From a gamma proteobacterium SS-5 (lineage in GTDB: Bacteria > Pseudomonadota > Gammaproteobacteria > Chromatiales > Chromatiaceae): DNA of 64,000 nucleotides. Of this stretch, positions 18,340-26,755 are shown one piece after another (positions within the stretch are counted from its first letter, which is position 1; every line of letters begins with the position of its first letter). Under the pieces are notes generated by a model that was not told the DNA's origin, did no database searches, and was given only the letters and a program-made list of their open reading frames with translations. The translations under genes and the position numbers were made by a program. The DNA is taken from assembly GCA_009497875.2 (NCBI GenBank), contig CP032508.2, forward strand, positions 2,604,001 through 2,668,000, written 5' to 3'.

Positions 18340-19644
18340 GTGCCGAATCCGGCCAAGATCCAATCCAGCCACGGGAACCTCAGCGTGAACCTGCCCCCGC
18401 TCCATGACTTCAGCCTGATGCTGCTGATCAACGCCGCCCTGCTGCTGGGCCTGACCCAGTTGCTGGACCTGCTGCTGGCACGCCGGGGCATCGACTGGTC
18501 GGGCCGTCCGGGCTGGCTGACCGGGCTGGGTCTGGGGCTGATCGGCCTGTTGCTGATGCAGACCACGGCGGTATTCACGCCGGGCATACTGATCGACGCC
18601 CGCTATGTACTGCTCTCCCTCAGCGGCCTCTTTCTCGGCCCCCTGCCCAGCCTCATCGCCACCCTGATGTTGGCCAGCTTCCGCGCCTGGCTGGGGGGTG
18701 ACGCCGCCCTCACCGGGGTCATCGCCATCTTCGGCGCCTGGCTGCTCGGCCTGCTCTGGCGGCGGCGCTATGTCAGCCAATTCGAACGCCTGACCTGGCG
18801 CTCCCTGCTCGGCCTGGGGCTGGCGGTACACCTGCTGATGCTGGCCCTGATGCTGCTCATGCCCTGGGCGCTGGCCTGGCAGACCCTGCGCGAGATCAGC
18901 CTGCCGGTGCTGCTGATCCACCCGCCACTGACCCTGGTCCTGGGGCTTTTGCTGCAGGAACGCTGGCAGCGCCAGATCGATCTGACCCAGCTGCGCGAGC
19001 GCGAGCAGCGCTACCACGGCCTGTTTGACAACAACCACGCCATGATGCTGATCATCGACCCGGACAAGGGCCGGATACTGGACGCCAACCCCGCCGCCAC
19101 CGCCTACTACGGCTGGAGTCTGGAGCAGCTCAGGGGGATGCGGATAACGGACATCAATTGCCTGTCGGCAGAGCAGATCCAGCAGGAAATGGCCAAGGCA
19201 CGCCGCGCTGAACGCCAGTATTTTGAGTTCCAGCACCGCCGCGCCGACGGCTCGGTGCGCGATGTGGAGGTGTTCAGCGGGGTCATACCCCTGCAGGGCA
19301 AGGACTATCTGTACTCCATCATCCACGACGTCAGCGCACGCAAGCAGGCTCAGGCCGAGCTGCTGGCCCTGCAGGAGCAACGCCACCGGGAACAGGCCGA
19401 GGCCCTGCGGCAACAGCTGCAGGCCCAGCAGCGCCTGGAGCTGGCGCTTGAGGAGGCGGAACAAGGCAATGCCGAGCTGCAACGCTTCAACCGCGCCATG
19501 GTCGGCCGTGAGCTGGAGATGATTCGTCTCAAGCAAGAAGTCAACCAGCTCAGCCAAGAGTTGGGCCACGCCGAGCCCTATGATTTAAGCTTCGCCGAAT
19601 CGGCCAAGACCGAGGGGGCAGCGCCGGGGGATCAACCCAGGTAA
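18340..19644 (+). CDS. Membrane PAS-domain sensor protein without an output domain
   Basis: 434 aa, starting at a GTG (18340); a second GTG at 18385 is an alternative. Residues about 20-205 form five or six hydrophobic helices in the pattern of the 5TM-LYT sensor domain (LLSLSGLFLGPLPSLIATL). A PAS domain follows at about 220-340 (YHGLFDNNHAMMLIIDPD, ILDANPAATAYYG), then a long Gln/Glu-rich coiled coil to the C-terminus. No kinase, GGDEF, EAL or HAMP domain is present, so it must act through a partner. The next gene on the same strand is a hybrid histidine kinase, separated by about 445 bp of repeats. Confidence 0.8.
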   Translation: MPNPAKIQSSHGNLSVNLPPLHDFSLMLLINAALLLGLTQLLDLLLARRGIDWSGRPGWLTGLGLGLIGLLLMQTTAVFTPGILIDARYVLLSLSGLFLGPLPSLIATLMLASFRAWLGGDAALTGVIAIFGAWLLGLLWRRRYVSQFERLTWRSLLGLGLAVHLLMLALMLLMPWALAWQTLREISLPVLLIHPPLTLVLGLLLQERWQRQIDLTQLREREQRYHGLFDNNHAMMLIIDPDKGRILDANPAATAYYGWSLEQLRGMRITDINCLSAEQIQQEMAKARRAERQYFEFQHRRADGSVRDVEVFSGVIPLQGKDYLYSIIHDVSARKQAQAELLALQEQRHREQAEALRQQLQAQQRLELALEEAEQGNAELQRFNRAMVGRELEMIRLKQEVNQLSQELGHAEPYDLSFAESAKTEGAAPGDQPR

Positions 19645-20089
19645 GGACGCAGAGGACGATGAGAAGCGCAGAGTGTTACTGTCTCTCGTTCCCACGCGCT
19701 GCGTGGGAACGAGAAAAGGGCTTGTGTAGCTCACAGGCATCTGCCCAGAGACAATCCCGGATTCCGTTACACCCCATATATGGACCCACTCCGTTTTGCA
19801 AGGCATCGTTTCATCATTGGCAAGAAAAAGGTTGCTGTCATCCGGGATACTTCCTCCTCATTCTTCTCTGCGTCCTTTGCGCTTCTTTGCGTCCTCTGCG
19901 TCCCATCGATTACTCTCGTTCCCACGCGCTGCGTGGGAATGCAGCACCTCCGCGCTGCGGAGGCGAGGTTCCGCAGCGCGGAACTTCGGTGTTCCCACGC
20001 GGCGCGTGGGAATGAGAAAAATACATGGGTAATCAGCTTGATGTTTCTCTGTGACCTCTGTGGCTCCGTGGCTAAATACTCGCATTAAA
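19645..20089. repeat. 445-bp gap filled with dispersed repeats
   Basis: No gene is seen. Contents: a GGACGCAGAGGACG tract at 19648-19672; a perfect 13-bp stem palindrome (CTCGTTCCCACGC / GCGTGGGAACGAG) at 19685-19713; TCTGCGTCC tracts at 19856-19908; a compound of three palindromes at 19913-20016 (GTTCCCACGC units flanking CTCCGCGCTGCGGAG and a TTCCGCAGCGCGGAA unit); and a partial GGCCACAGAG-type repeat at 20040-20075, immediately before the next start codon. Confidence 0.65.
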
Positions 20090-23000
20090 ATGAACCGACC
20101 CCTGCTCGCATTCGCCGTTGTGATCAGCCTGCTGCTGGCCGTGCTGGCTGGGCTCTGGTGGGCGGGTCAGCCGCACCAGCGCCAGGTGCGGGTCGGCTTT
20201 TATGAGAACCCGCCCAAGCTCTATACCAACCCCGCTGGCCAGCCGGCCGGGTTTTTCATCGAGCTGCTGCAGACCATGGCCCAGGCCGAGGGTTGGCGGC
20301 TGGACTATGCGCCCTGCACCTGGAATGCCTGTCTGGAGCAATTGCAGCGCGGTGAGATCGATCTGATGCCGGATGTGGCCTTCTCCGAGGAACGCGCCCG
20401 GCAGATGGACTTTCACCAGATCTCGGTGGCCAGTTCCTGGTCGCAGATCTACAGCCGTCCTGAGCTGAGCGTACAGCGCCTGGCCGACCTGGCCGAGCGC
20501 CGCGTGGCCCTGTTGCAGGGCGGCATACAGCAGCAATTCTTCCGCCGCCTGATGGCCAGCGAGGGCCACGCCTACAGCGAGATCGCCGTGGACTCCCTGC
20601 AGCAGGGCTATGCGGCGGTGGCCGAGGGCCGCGCCGATGCGGTGATCAGCAACAGCTTCTTCGCCGCCCACAACGGCAGCCGCTATCAGCTACGCGAAAG
20701 CCCCATCCTGTTCCTGCCCAGCAGCCTCTACTTCGCCAGCGCCAAGGGTCGGCAGACCGATCTGCTGGCGGCCATCGACCGCCATCTGGGTGCCTGGCGG
20801 CAGGATGCCGACTCCCCCTACTTCGACGCCCTGCGCCGCGCCATGGCCCTGCCGCCGGAGGTCTGGCTGCCGGACTGGGCGCGCTGGCTGCTCTGGGTGG
20901 GCGGGCTTGGCCTGCTCCTGCTCAGCCTGCTGGCCCTGCTGTTGCGCTGGCAGGTGGCCCAGCGCACCCGCGCCCTGCAGCGGACCAGTCAGGCCCTGCA
21001 AGAGGAGCGCAACAACCTGGAACAGCGCGTGAGCGAGCGCACCGCCGAGCTGCAGGCGGTGTTTGACTCCGCTAGCAGCGGCATAGTGCTGGCGCAACAG
21101 CGGCGCATTCGGCGCGGCAACCGGCGTCTCGATGAGCTGTTTGGCCAGCCCGTCGGCAGCCAGATCGGCCAGAGCACGCGCATCTGGTATCCGGATACGG
21201 CCAGCTTCGAGGCCTTTGGCCAGGCCGCCTACCCGCTGATCGATCGGGGCCAGACCTACAGCCAGGAGCTGCAACTGCAAAGGGCCGATGGCCAGCGGTT
21301 CTGGGCGCGTATCTCGGTACGCGCCATCTGCCCCGGCGATCTGGAGCAAGGGGTGGTGGGCATCATCGATGACATCAGTGCCGAGCGGGCCGCCCGCGAG
21401 GAGCTGCTGGCGGCCAAGGCCGAGGCCGAGGCCGCCACCCAGATGAAGTCCGACTTCCTGGCCAATATGAGCCATGAGATCCGCACGCCGATGAACGCCA
21501 TTCTCGGCATGCTTTATCTGGCCCTGCGCCATCCGGACCTTGATCCCCTGCTGCGGGATCACCTGAACAAGGCGCAGAGTTCGGCGCGCCTGCTGCTGGG
21601 GCTGATCAACGACATCCTGGACCTGTCCCGCATCGAGGCGGGCAAGCTGCAGCTGGAGTCGGTGGAATTCAGCCTGGAGGAACTGCTGGAACCGCTGGCG
21701 GACAACATCGGCTATCAGGCCGAGCGCAAGGGGGTGGAGTTTCTCATCCGCCACGACATCCAGCTGCCCAGCCGTCTGATCGGCGATCCCCTGCGCCTGG
21801 GGCAGGTGCTGCTCAACCTCTGCGGCAATGCGCTGAAGTTCACCGAACAGGGCGAGATCGAGCTGAACTTTCAGCCTCTGAATCGAGCAGATCAGCAGGA
21901 TGACGGCCAGCTGGAGCTGAAGATCTGCGTACGCGATACCGGCATCGGCATGGACGCCGAGGTGCGCCAGCGCCTGTTCGAAAAATTCAGCCAGGGCGAT
22001 GCCAGCACCACCCGCCGCTACGGCGGCAGCGGCCTGGGGCTGGCCATCAGCCGTAATCTGGTGGAATTGATGGGCGGCCAGCTCTGGCTGGAGCGCTCCG
22101 AACCGGGTCAGGGCAGCACCCTGTGCTTCAGTTGTCGGCTGGGGGTGGCCGCGCAGAGCCCCAGCAGCCAGCAGCGCCTGACCCAGGGCGCGGGGCCGCT
22201 GCTCAAGGGCATCCGCGCCCTGGTGGTGGACGACAACCGCGTCTCGCGGGAGATCCTCGCCGAGATGCTGAGCGCCTTCCAACTACAGGTGGAGCTGGCG
22301 GAAAACGGCCAGGCCGCCCTGGCGCGCCTGAAGGACCCGAGTCGGCCCCGGCCAGACCTGCTGCTGTTGGACTGGCGCATGCCCGATATCAATGGCGATC
22401 AGGTATTACACCAGCTGCGCAATCACGGAGCCGCCCTGCCCAAGGTCATCATGATCACCGCCTATGGCCGCGACGATGTGCTGCAGCGGGCCGAACGCAG
22501 CGGGGTGGACGGTTTTCTGGTCAAGCCCGTCTCCCCCTCTGCCCTGTTGGATCAGATCCTCGGCGTGCTCGGCCGCGCCCGCCTGCCCACACCAACCCCG
22601 CTCAGCCCAGCGGACGAGGGCAAGCCACTGGCCGGTCTGCGCCTGCTGCTGGTGGAGGATAACGAGATCAACCGCGAATTCGCCCTCAGCCTGCTGCAAT
22701 CCCAGGGGGCCGAGGTGATCAGCGTGGAGAACGGCGTCGAGGCCCTAACGGCGGTGCAAGGGCAGGCATTCGCCGCCGTGCTGATGGACATACAGATGCC
22801 GCTGATGGATGGTCTGGAGGCCAGCCGACGTATCCGCGCCCTGGCCGAGCAGCCGCAGTGGGCCCATCTGCGCCGACTGCCCATCATCGCCATGACCGCC
22901 CTGGCCATGGGCAAGGACCTGGAGGCCAGCCGCGCCGCCGGCATGGACGACCACATCTGCAAGCCCATAGACCCGGACCTGCTGCTGCGCCGCTTGGTTT

Positions 23001-23701
23001 ATTGGACCCAGGGGCAAGAGGAATCCACGCCGGGCTCACGGGACGCCGAGGCCGCCCCGGCCCCAGCCGTCCCGCCGCCTGAAACCCGCCTGCCTGCCGA
23101 CCTGGGCCAACTGCGCCAGATCGACGCCGCCGCCGGGATACGCCGCATGGGCGGCCAGGTCGCCGCCTACCGCCGCCAGTTGCAGCGCTTCGTCCAGCAC
23201 TATGCCGATGCCGATGCCCAGCTAGACCAGCTCCTGCGGCAAGGCCCCGACACCGCAGAGCCCTATTGCCACGGCCTCAAGGGAGTAGCGGCCAATCTCG
23301 GAGCCCTGGCGCTGTCCGACAGCCTCACCACCCTGGACGGCCTGCTCCGGGCCGGTCGGATGCCAAGCCCAGAGCTGATCAGGCAATGGCAGCAGCAACT
23401 GCGGGCCTTGCTCGACGAAATCCGGCAGCTGGACCCAAGCGACAGCCCAACGCCTGAGGGTGCCATCGCCCCCCTGCCCGCCCCGGCTTTACAGGCGTTG
23501 CTGGAACAGCTGCAACAGGCCCTGGAGCGCGACATCGGTCAGGTGCAGCCGCTGCTGCAACAGCTCCAGCCCGGCCTGCAACGCAGCCCCCAGGCCGAGA
23601 TCTGGGCCGAGCTGCAACAACAGCTCGACCGCTTCGAGCTGAACGCCGCCCGCGCCAGCCTGGCGCAACTGCGCCAACAGCTGGACCAGGGATCGGTCTA
23701 A
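20090..23701 (+). CDS. Hybrid sensor histidine kinase: SBP_bac_3 - PAS - HisKA - HATPase - REC - REC - HPt
   Basis: A 1203-aa membrane kinase. The ATG at 20090 is chosen because the upstream in-frame codons lie in a repeat. Seen: a signal anchor (about 8-25); a periplasmic solute-binding-type domain (about 35-265) that would bind a small ligand; a membrane helix near 275-295; a coiled coil; a PAS domain (about 320-435); HisKA with His462 (NMSHEIRTP); an ATPase with DTGIGMD and GGSGLGLAIS; REC1 with Asp761; REC2 with Asp900; and an HPt domain with His1061 (CHGLKG). This is an EvgS/BvgS-like phosphorelay layout with one binding domain. REC1 has LLLDWRMPD. No dedicated DNA-binding regulator is adjacent. 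Confidence 0.93.
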   Translation: MNRPLLAFAVVISLLLAVLAGLWWAGQPHQRQVRVGFYENPPKLYTNPAGQPAGFFIELLQTMAQAEGWRLDYAPCTWNACLEQLQRGEIDLMPDVAFSEERARQMDFHQISVASSWSQIYSRPELSVQRLADLAERRVALLQGGIQQQFFRRLMASEGHAYSEIAVDSLQQGYAAVAEGRADAVISNSFFAAHNGSRYQLRESPILFLPSSLYFASAKGRQTDLLAAIDRHLGAWRQDADSPYFDALRRAMALPPEVWLPDWARWLLWVGGLGLLLLSLLALLLRWQVAQRTRALQRTSQALQEERNNLEQRVSERTAELQAVFDSASSGIVLAQQRRIRRGNRRLDELFGQPVGSQIGQSTRIWYPDTASFEAFGQAAYPLIDRGQTYSQELQLQRADGQRFWARISVRAICPGDLEQGVVGIIDDISAERAAREELLAAKAEAEAATQMKSDFLANMSHEIRTPMNAILGMLYLALRHPDLDPLLRDHLNKAQSSARLLLGLINDILDLSRIEAGKLQLESVEFSLEELLEPLADNIGYQAERKGVEFLIRHDIQLPSRLIGDPLRLGQVLLNLCGNALKFTEQGEIELNFQPLNRADQQDDGQLELKICVRDTGIGMDAEVRQRLFEKFSQGDASTTRRYGGSGLGLAISRNLVELMGGQLWLERSEPGQGSTLCFSCRLGVAAQSPSSQQRLTQGAGPLLKGIRALVVDDNRVSREILAEMLSAFQLQVELAENGQAALARLKDPSRPRPDLLLLDWRMPDINGDQVLHQLRNHGAALPKVIMITAYGRDDVLQRAERSGVDGFLVKPVSPSALLDQILGVLGRARLPTPTPLSPADEGKPLAGLRLLLVEDNEINREFALSLLQSQGAEVISVENGVEALTAVQGQAFAAVLMDIQMPLMDGLEASRRIRALAEQPQWAHLRRLPIIAMTALAMGKDLEASRAAGMDDHICKPIDPDLLLRRLVYWTQGQEESTPGSRDAEAAPAPAVPPPETRLPADLGQLRQIDAAAGIRRMGGQVAAYRRQLQRFVQHYADADAQLDQLLRQGPDTAEPYCHGLKGVAANLGALALSDSLTTLDGLLRAGRMPSPELIRQWQQQLRALLDEIRQLDPSDSPTPEGAIAPLPAPALQALLEQLQQALERDIGQVQPLLQQLQPGLQRSPQAEIWAELQQQLDRFELNAARASLAQLRQQLDQGSV

Positions 23702-24461
23702 AGGCCGGACAAAGGACGCAGAGGGCGCAAAGCAGCGCGGAGATCGCCGAGTTGAGGAAGTGCGGAGCGCTGGTGGGAGGGCCGCTTTGCTGCGCGATGC
23801 GGTCGCTTCACAGGTCGCCCAGCACAGCTGGCCTCCCACGCGGCGCAGGGCCACCCCGTGTTACTGTGAAACAACATGGCCGCCTGTCAATCTGGGAGTT
23901 CCGAGCCCCGGAAATTCCGATCTGATGCTCGGAGGGGCAAAGGTTAGGCGTAGCCCTGCCCAGCTGCAACCCCGGATTCCGCTGCGCTGCATCCGGGCTG
24001 GGATATGCGAGTGTCCCGTGAGGCACGACTGCAGGGCCACCGCCCCACACCTACCGCCCTTTGGGGCTAGGTGTGGGTTCATCGGCTTGGCATGACCTAC
24101 ATCCCTGTAGGCCCGATGCAGGAGGTTGGGCGACGCAGGATGCCAAAGCCGAGGATGCCGATAGGGACCGTTGCACTCCGGGTTAGGTCTTCCTCATTCT
24201 TCTCTGCGTCCTTTGCGCTTCTTTGCGTCCTCTGCGTCCCATTGATTAGAAATTCCGATCTGATGCTCGGAGGGGCAAAGGTTAGGCGTGGCCCTGCCCA
24301 GGGTGTCAGGGGACAGACCACGTTTTTTGTGGAGAACAAAATGACAGACAGAGCGCCGGGACAAGCTGGCGAGAGATTGGAGGCGCAAGCCCTCTGCCCG
24401 GTGAAGGTGTAGCGAACCGCCGGGACTCGACAGACATGCGGATGCCAGCCGGGGCCTGGCG
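23702..24461. repeat. 760-bp gene-free region with several repeats
   Basis: No credible gene. Contents: a GGACGCAGAGGGCGC tract at 23708-23757; a 53-bp direct repeat with one mismatch at 23911-23963 and 24249-24301 (begins GAAATTCCGATCTGATGCTC); a CCCGGATTC palindrome at 23971-23999; the TTGGCATGACCTAC repeat at 24087-24127 (also at 6403-6443); a TCTGCGTCC tract at 24186-24243 nearly identical to 19856-19908; and GGGGACAGACCACG at 24309, a motif common beside REP/IS200-type relics. The last 150 bp are not recognised. Confidence 0.6.
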
Positions 24462-26486
24462 TCAGCTGCTGGTCTCTTTGGGGGCGCTGGCCTGCAGGGG
24501 GTCGGCGGGCAGGCGGTCGGCCCCCCAGCTGTGGTATATCCGGTGTTTGACCCGGTGCAGTTCCTCGGCGCTCATGCGGGCCAACTCGCCGCTTTCTAGT
24601 GGGTCGTAGTGGAATATGTAGAGCCGAGAGGCGAACTGTTCAAAGGCAAGCGATGCCTCGCCAAAACGCTCGCCGCAGCCTGCGGTGCTGACCTCTACCC
24701 CATCGCCCCAATTCTGTCCGCTGTCGTTGTTCGGGTTGTAGAAATACACCCGCATTACCCCCTTGGGGTCCAGGGCTACGCGCAGGATGGTGATGGCGTG
24801 CCAGCCGACGAAGCGGGCCGCGCTGTCGGTAACGGCGATACCGGCGGGTTGGGGGTGGATCAGCGGTTGGTTGCCATTGTAATAGGGGTGGTAGCTGGCG
24901 TAAAAATGGCGCAGAAAATCATCCAGTTGATCCAGCTTGCCGGTTTCTACATCCACATTGATGCGAAAGCCCCGGCCCGACCACCAGCCGTGAAACTCCG
25001 GGTTGACCCAGCGGTGCGGGTCGCCTTCGCGGCCCAGGCAGCGCCGTCCCATTTCGGCGTAAATACGATCCAGATGGGGTACCACCAGCAGTGATACCGG
25101 ATCCAGGTCCAGGGGCAGCTCTTTGGCCACGCCGGAGGCGCTCTCCCGCGAGGAAATCGGCTGACCCTCAAAGTGAATGATGATCTCATCATCGCGGGCG
25201 GCCCAGGCCACCATCTGCAGCAGATAGTCGGGGTCGTTGTAGGCCCACATGGACAAGGCCCGAGCTGACTGGCAAGTGGGGTTATTGCCCTGGCCGACAC
25301 CCAGGGGTTGGCCCAGCATACAGAGCACGCCTTGCATCAACCAGGCGCGGGCCGAGGGCTCGGGGCCGAAGGCAAGGGTCAGGCGCTGTTGGCAGAAAGG
25401 CGAGATGGGCAGAGAGAGCTGGCGCCAGAGTGCCGGTGCCACGGGCGGTTGATACAAGATGCCCCGCTCCAGGAGTAGCGCCAGGCCGTAGATGGCTTGT
25501 GCGGTTTGGGGATGGATCACCTCTTTGATCATGGCGCGCACCAATTCGTTATAGCAGAGCAGGCAGTCACGGCCGGTGCTAGACAGCCCCAGGGCCTCGG
25601 AGATCAGGTGGTCGCTTTGCTCCAAAAGGTGCCGCAGTAGTACGCTGTGATAAGGCGAAACCAGGCCGGTATCGTGCATGGCCCGAGCGAAGCCAGTGGC
25701 CTCGTATTGCAGGGTGCCGGAATCCATGCTGGTCAGACGTTGGCGGTAGATTTCAACGCCGGGGTCTTCCCGGCAGGCCTGGGTGGCACCGTACAGGCTG
25801 CTGATCAGCCGGTCCGCTCCCTGGCCGCTGACCCCCAGATCGATATCCGGGTTGGCCTGGCAGATGGCGATCTGGGTAATCATCTGCTTGACGTTGTCCA
25901 CCTGAATCGGCCGCTGTTGCAGTATGCGCCAGATCTCCTCGATCAGTTTGTCGATCACATGCTCGTAGCCGATGCGCTCAGCCAGGTGCCGAAACAGCTT
26001 GCGGGTCAGTAACGCCAGCTTGCCTTGCTGTTCCCGTTCGGCCTCGCTGGCCGCGCCGAACAGCAACGCCAGGTTGATGGCCAATACCTGGGTGAGATAA
26101 TGATGAGCCTGTTCTGAGGACATGCCGGGGTGAAGGTAATCGCCTAGGGCGATGGCGAGCAGGCGCAGTTCACTCAAGGCCTCAATTATGACCGTGTCGG
26201 CATCCGGGCTTTTCAGCGAATAGCTGGTCAGGCTGGGAATCAGCGTCTGCGGTTGGGCCCAGTCCGAGCCCACAAACACCCCGGCCTGATCGAGCTGCCG
26301 GGCACGGGCCTCCACCCGGGCGCAGCCGCCCTCTTGCTGCATCAGTCGCCGTGCCGTGTTGAACACCCGGCGAATGCGGGTGATCTTGGCAAAGTCGCTG
26401 ACCTCGGCCAGGGCGTGCAGTGCCTCGTCGAGCTTTTCCGACAGTCTATCCAGCTTGGCGCTGTCCTCTACCTCAGACTCAGTCAA
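24462..26486 (-). CDS. Unknown 674-aa protein with a papain-like Cys/His/Asn signature
   Basis: Not assigned to a named family. Residues 1-60 look like a coiled coil and about 90-400 are helical without membrane segments. The C-terminal part resembles papain-fold cysteine peptidases: Cys405 in NNPTCQSARAL; His563 in GWHAITILRV, which resembles the HAVxxVGYG strand of papain; and Asn584 followed by NW-G (YFYNPNN ... NWGDG), resembling NSWGxxWG. A Cys-His-Asn triad is inferred from these motifs, not proven. No signal peptide, so cytoplasmic. The gene is downstream of the ATP-grasp gene on the same strand, with a 269-bp gap holding a 179-bp TIR element. Peptidase, transpeptidase or amidase activity are all possible. 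Confidence 0.7.
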   Translation of the reverse strand: MTESEVEDSAKLDRLSEKLDEALHALAEVSDFAKITRIRRVFNTARRLMQQEGGCARVEARARQLDQAGVFVGSDWAQPQTLIPSLTSYSLKSPDADTVIIEALSELRLLAIALGDYLHPGMSSEQAHHYLTQVLAINLALLFGAASEAEREQQGKLALLTRKLFRHLAERIGYEHVIDKLIEEIWRILQQRPIQVDNVKQMITQIAICQANPDIDLGVSGQGADRLISSLYGATQACREDPGVEIYRQRLTSMDSGTLQYEATGFARAMHDTGLVSPYHSVLLRHLLEQSDHLISEALGLSSTGRDCLLCYNELVRAMIKEVIHPQTAQAIYGLALLLERGILYQPPVAPALWRQLSLPISPFCQQRLTLAFGPEPSARAWLMQGVLCMLGQPLGVGQGNNPTCQSARALSMWAYNDPDYLLQMVAWAARDDEIIIHFEGQPISSRESASGVAKELPLDLDPVSLLVVPHLDRIYAEMGRRCLGREGDPHRWVNPEFHGWWSGRGFRINVDVETGKLDQLDDFLRHFYASYHPYYNGNQPLIHPQPAGIAVTDSAARFVGWHAITILRVALDPKGVMRVYFYNPNNDSGQNWGDGVEVSTAGCGERFGEASLAFEQFASRLYIFHYDPLESGELARMSAEELHRVKHRIYHSWGADRLPADPLQASAPKETSS

Positions 26487-26544
26487 GCGGCCTCCTCATG
26501 ATCACGCAAACACCCCATCCGCAGGCCGTTCAAGCCAAAATGCC

Positions 26545-26723
26545 AGGAGCTTGTCGGGTTTAGGTGCCCGTAGCGAGCAAGGTGGGAAGGTCGGCCCAAA
26601 TTTTCACGATTTTGAGGCGCACAGTGGACCTACGCAACGAAAAATCGGGGCCAATGTTTAAAACAATTCTAGGCCGTTCTTCCCACCGGCGCAGTAGGAG
26701 CATCCTAAATCCGACAGGCTCTT
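26545..26723. mobile_element. 179-bp MITE-like element, copy 2
   Basis: Same length and ends as 3992-4170 (AGGAGCTTGTCGGGTTTAGG ... CCTAAATCCGACAGGCTCTT), with substitutions inside and in the outer arms. It occupies most of the gap between the ATP-grasp gene and the papain-like gene, so it could change how they are co-expressed. Confidence 0.7.
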
Positions 26724-26755
26724 AGAGTGGAATTATGCCCTATAGACACCAGGGC

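Noticed and set aside
19645-20089. CRISPR-like array
   Set aside because: Repeats are palindromes and tracts of differing sequence with no regular spacers; no cas gene nearby.
24302-24461. Possible group II intron or retron RNA remnant (GGGGACAGACCACG and a structured-looking stretch)
   Set aside because: No domain V-like hairpin or reverse transcriptase could be identified; the resemblance is too weak.
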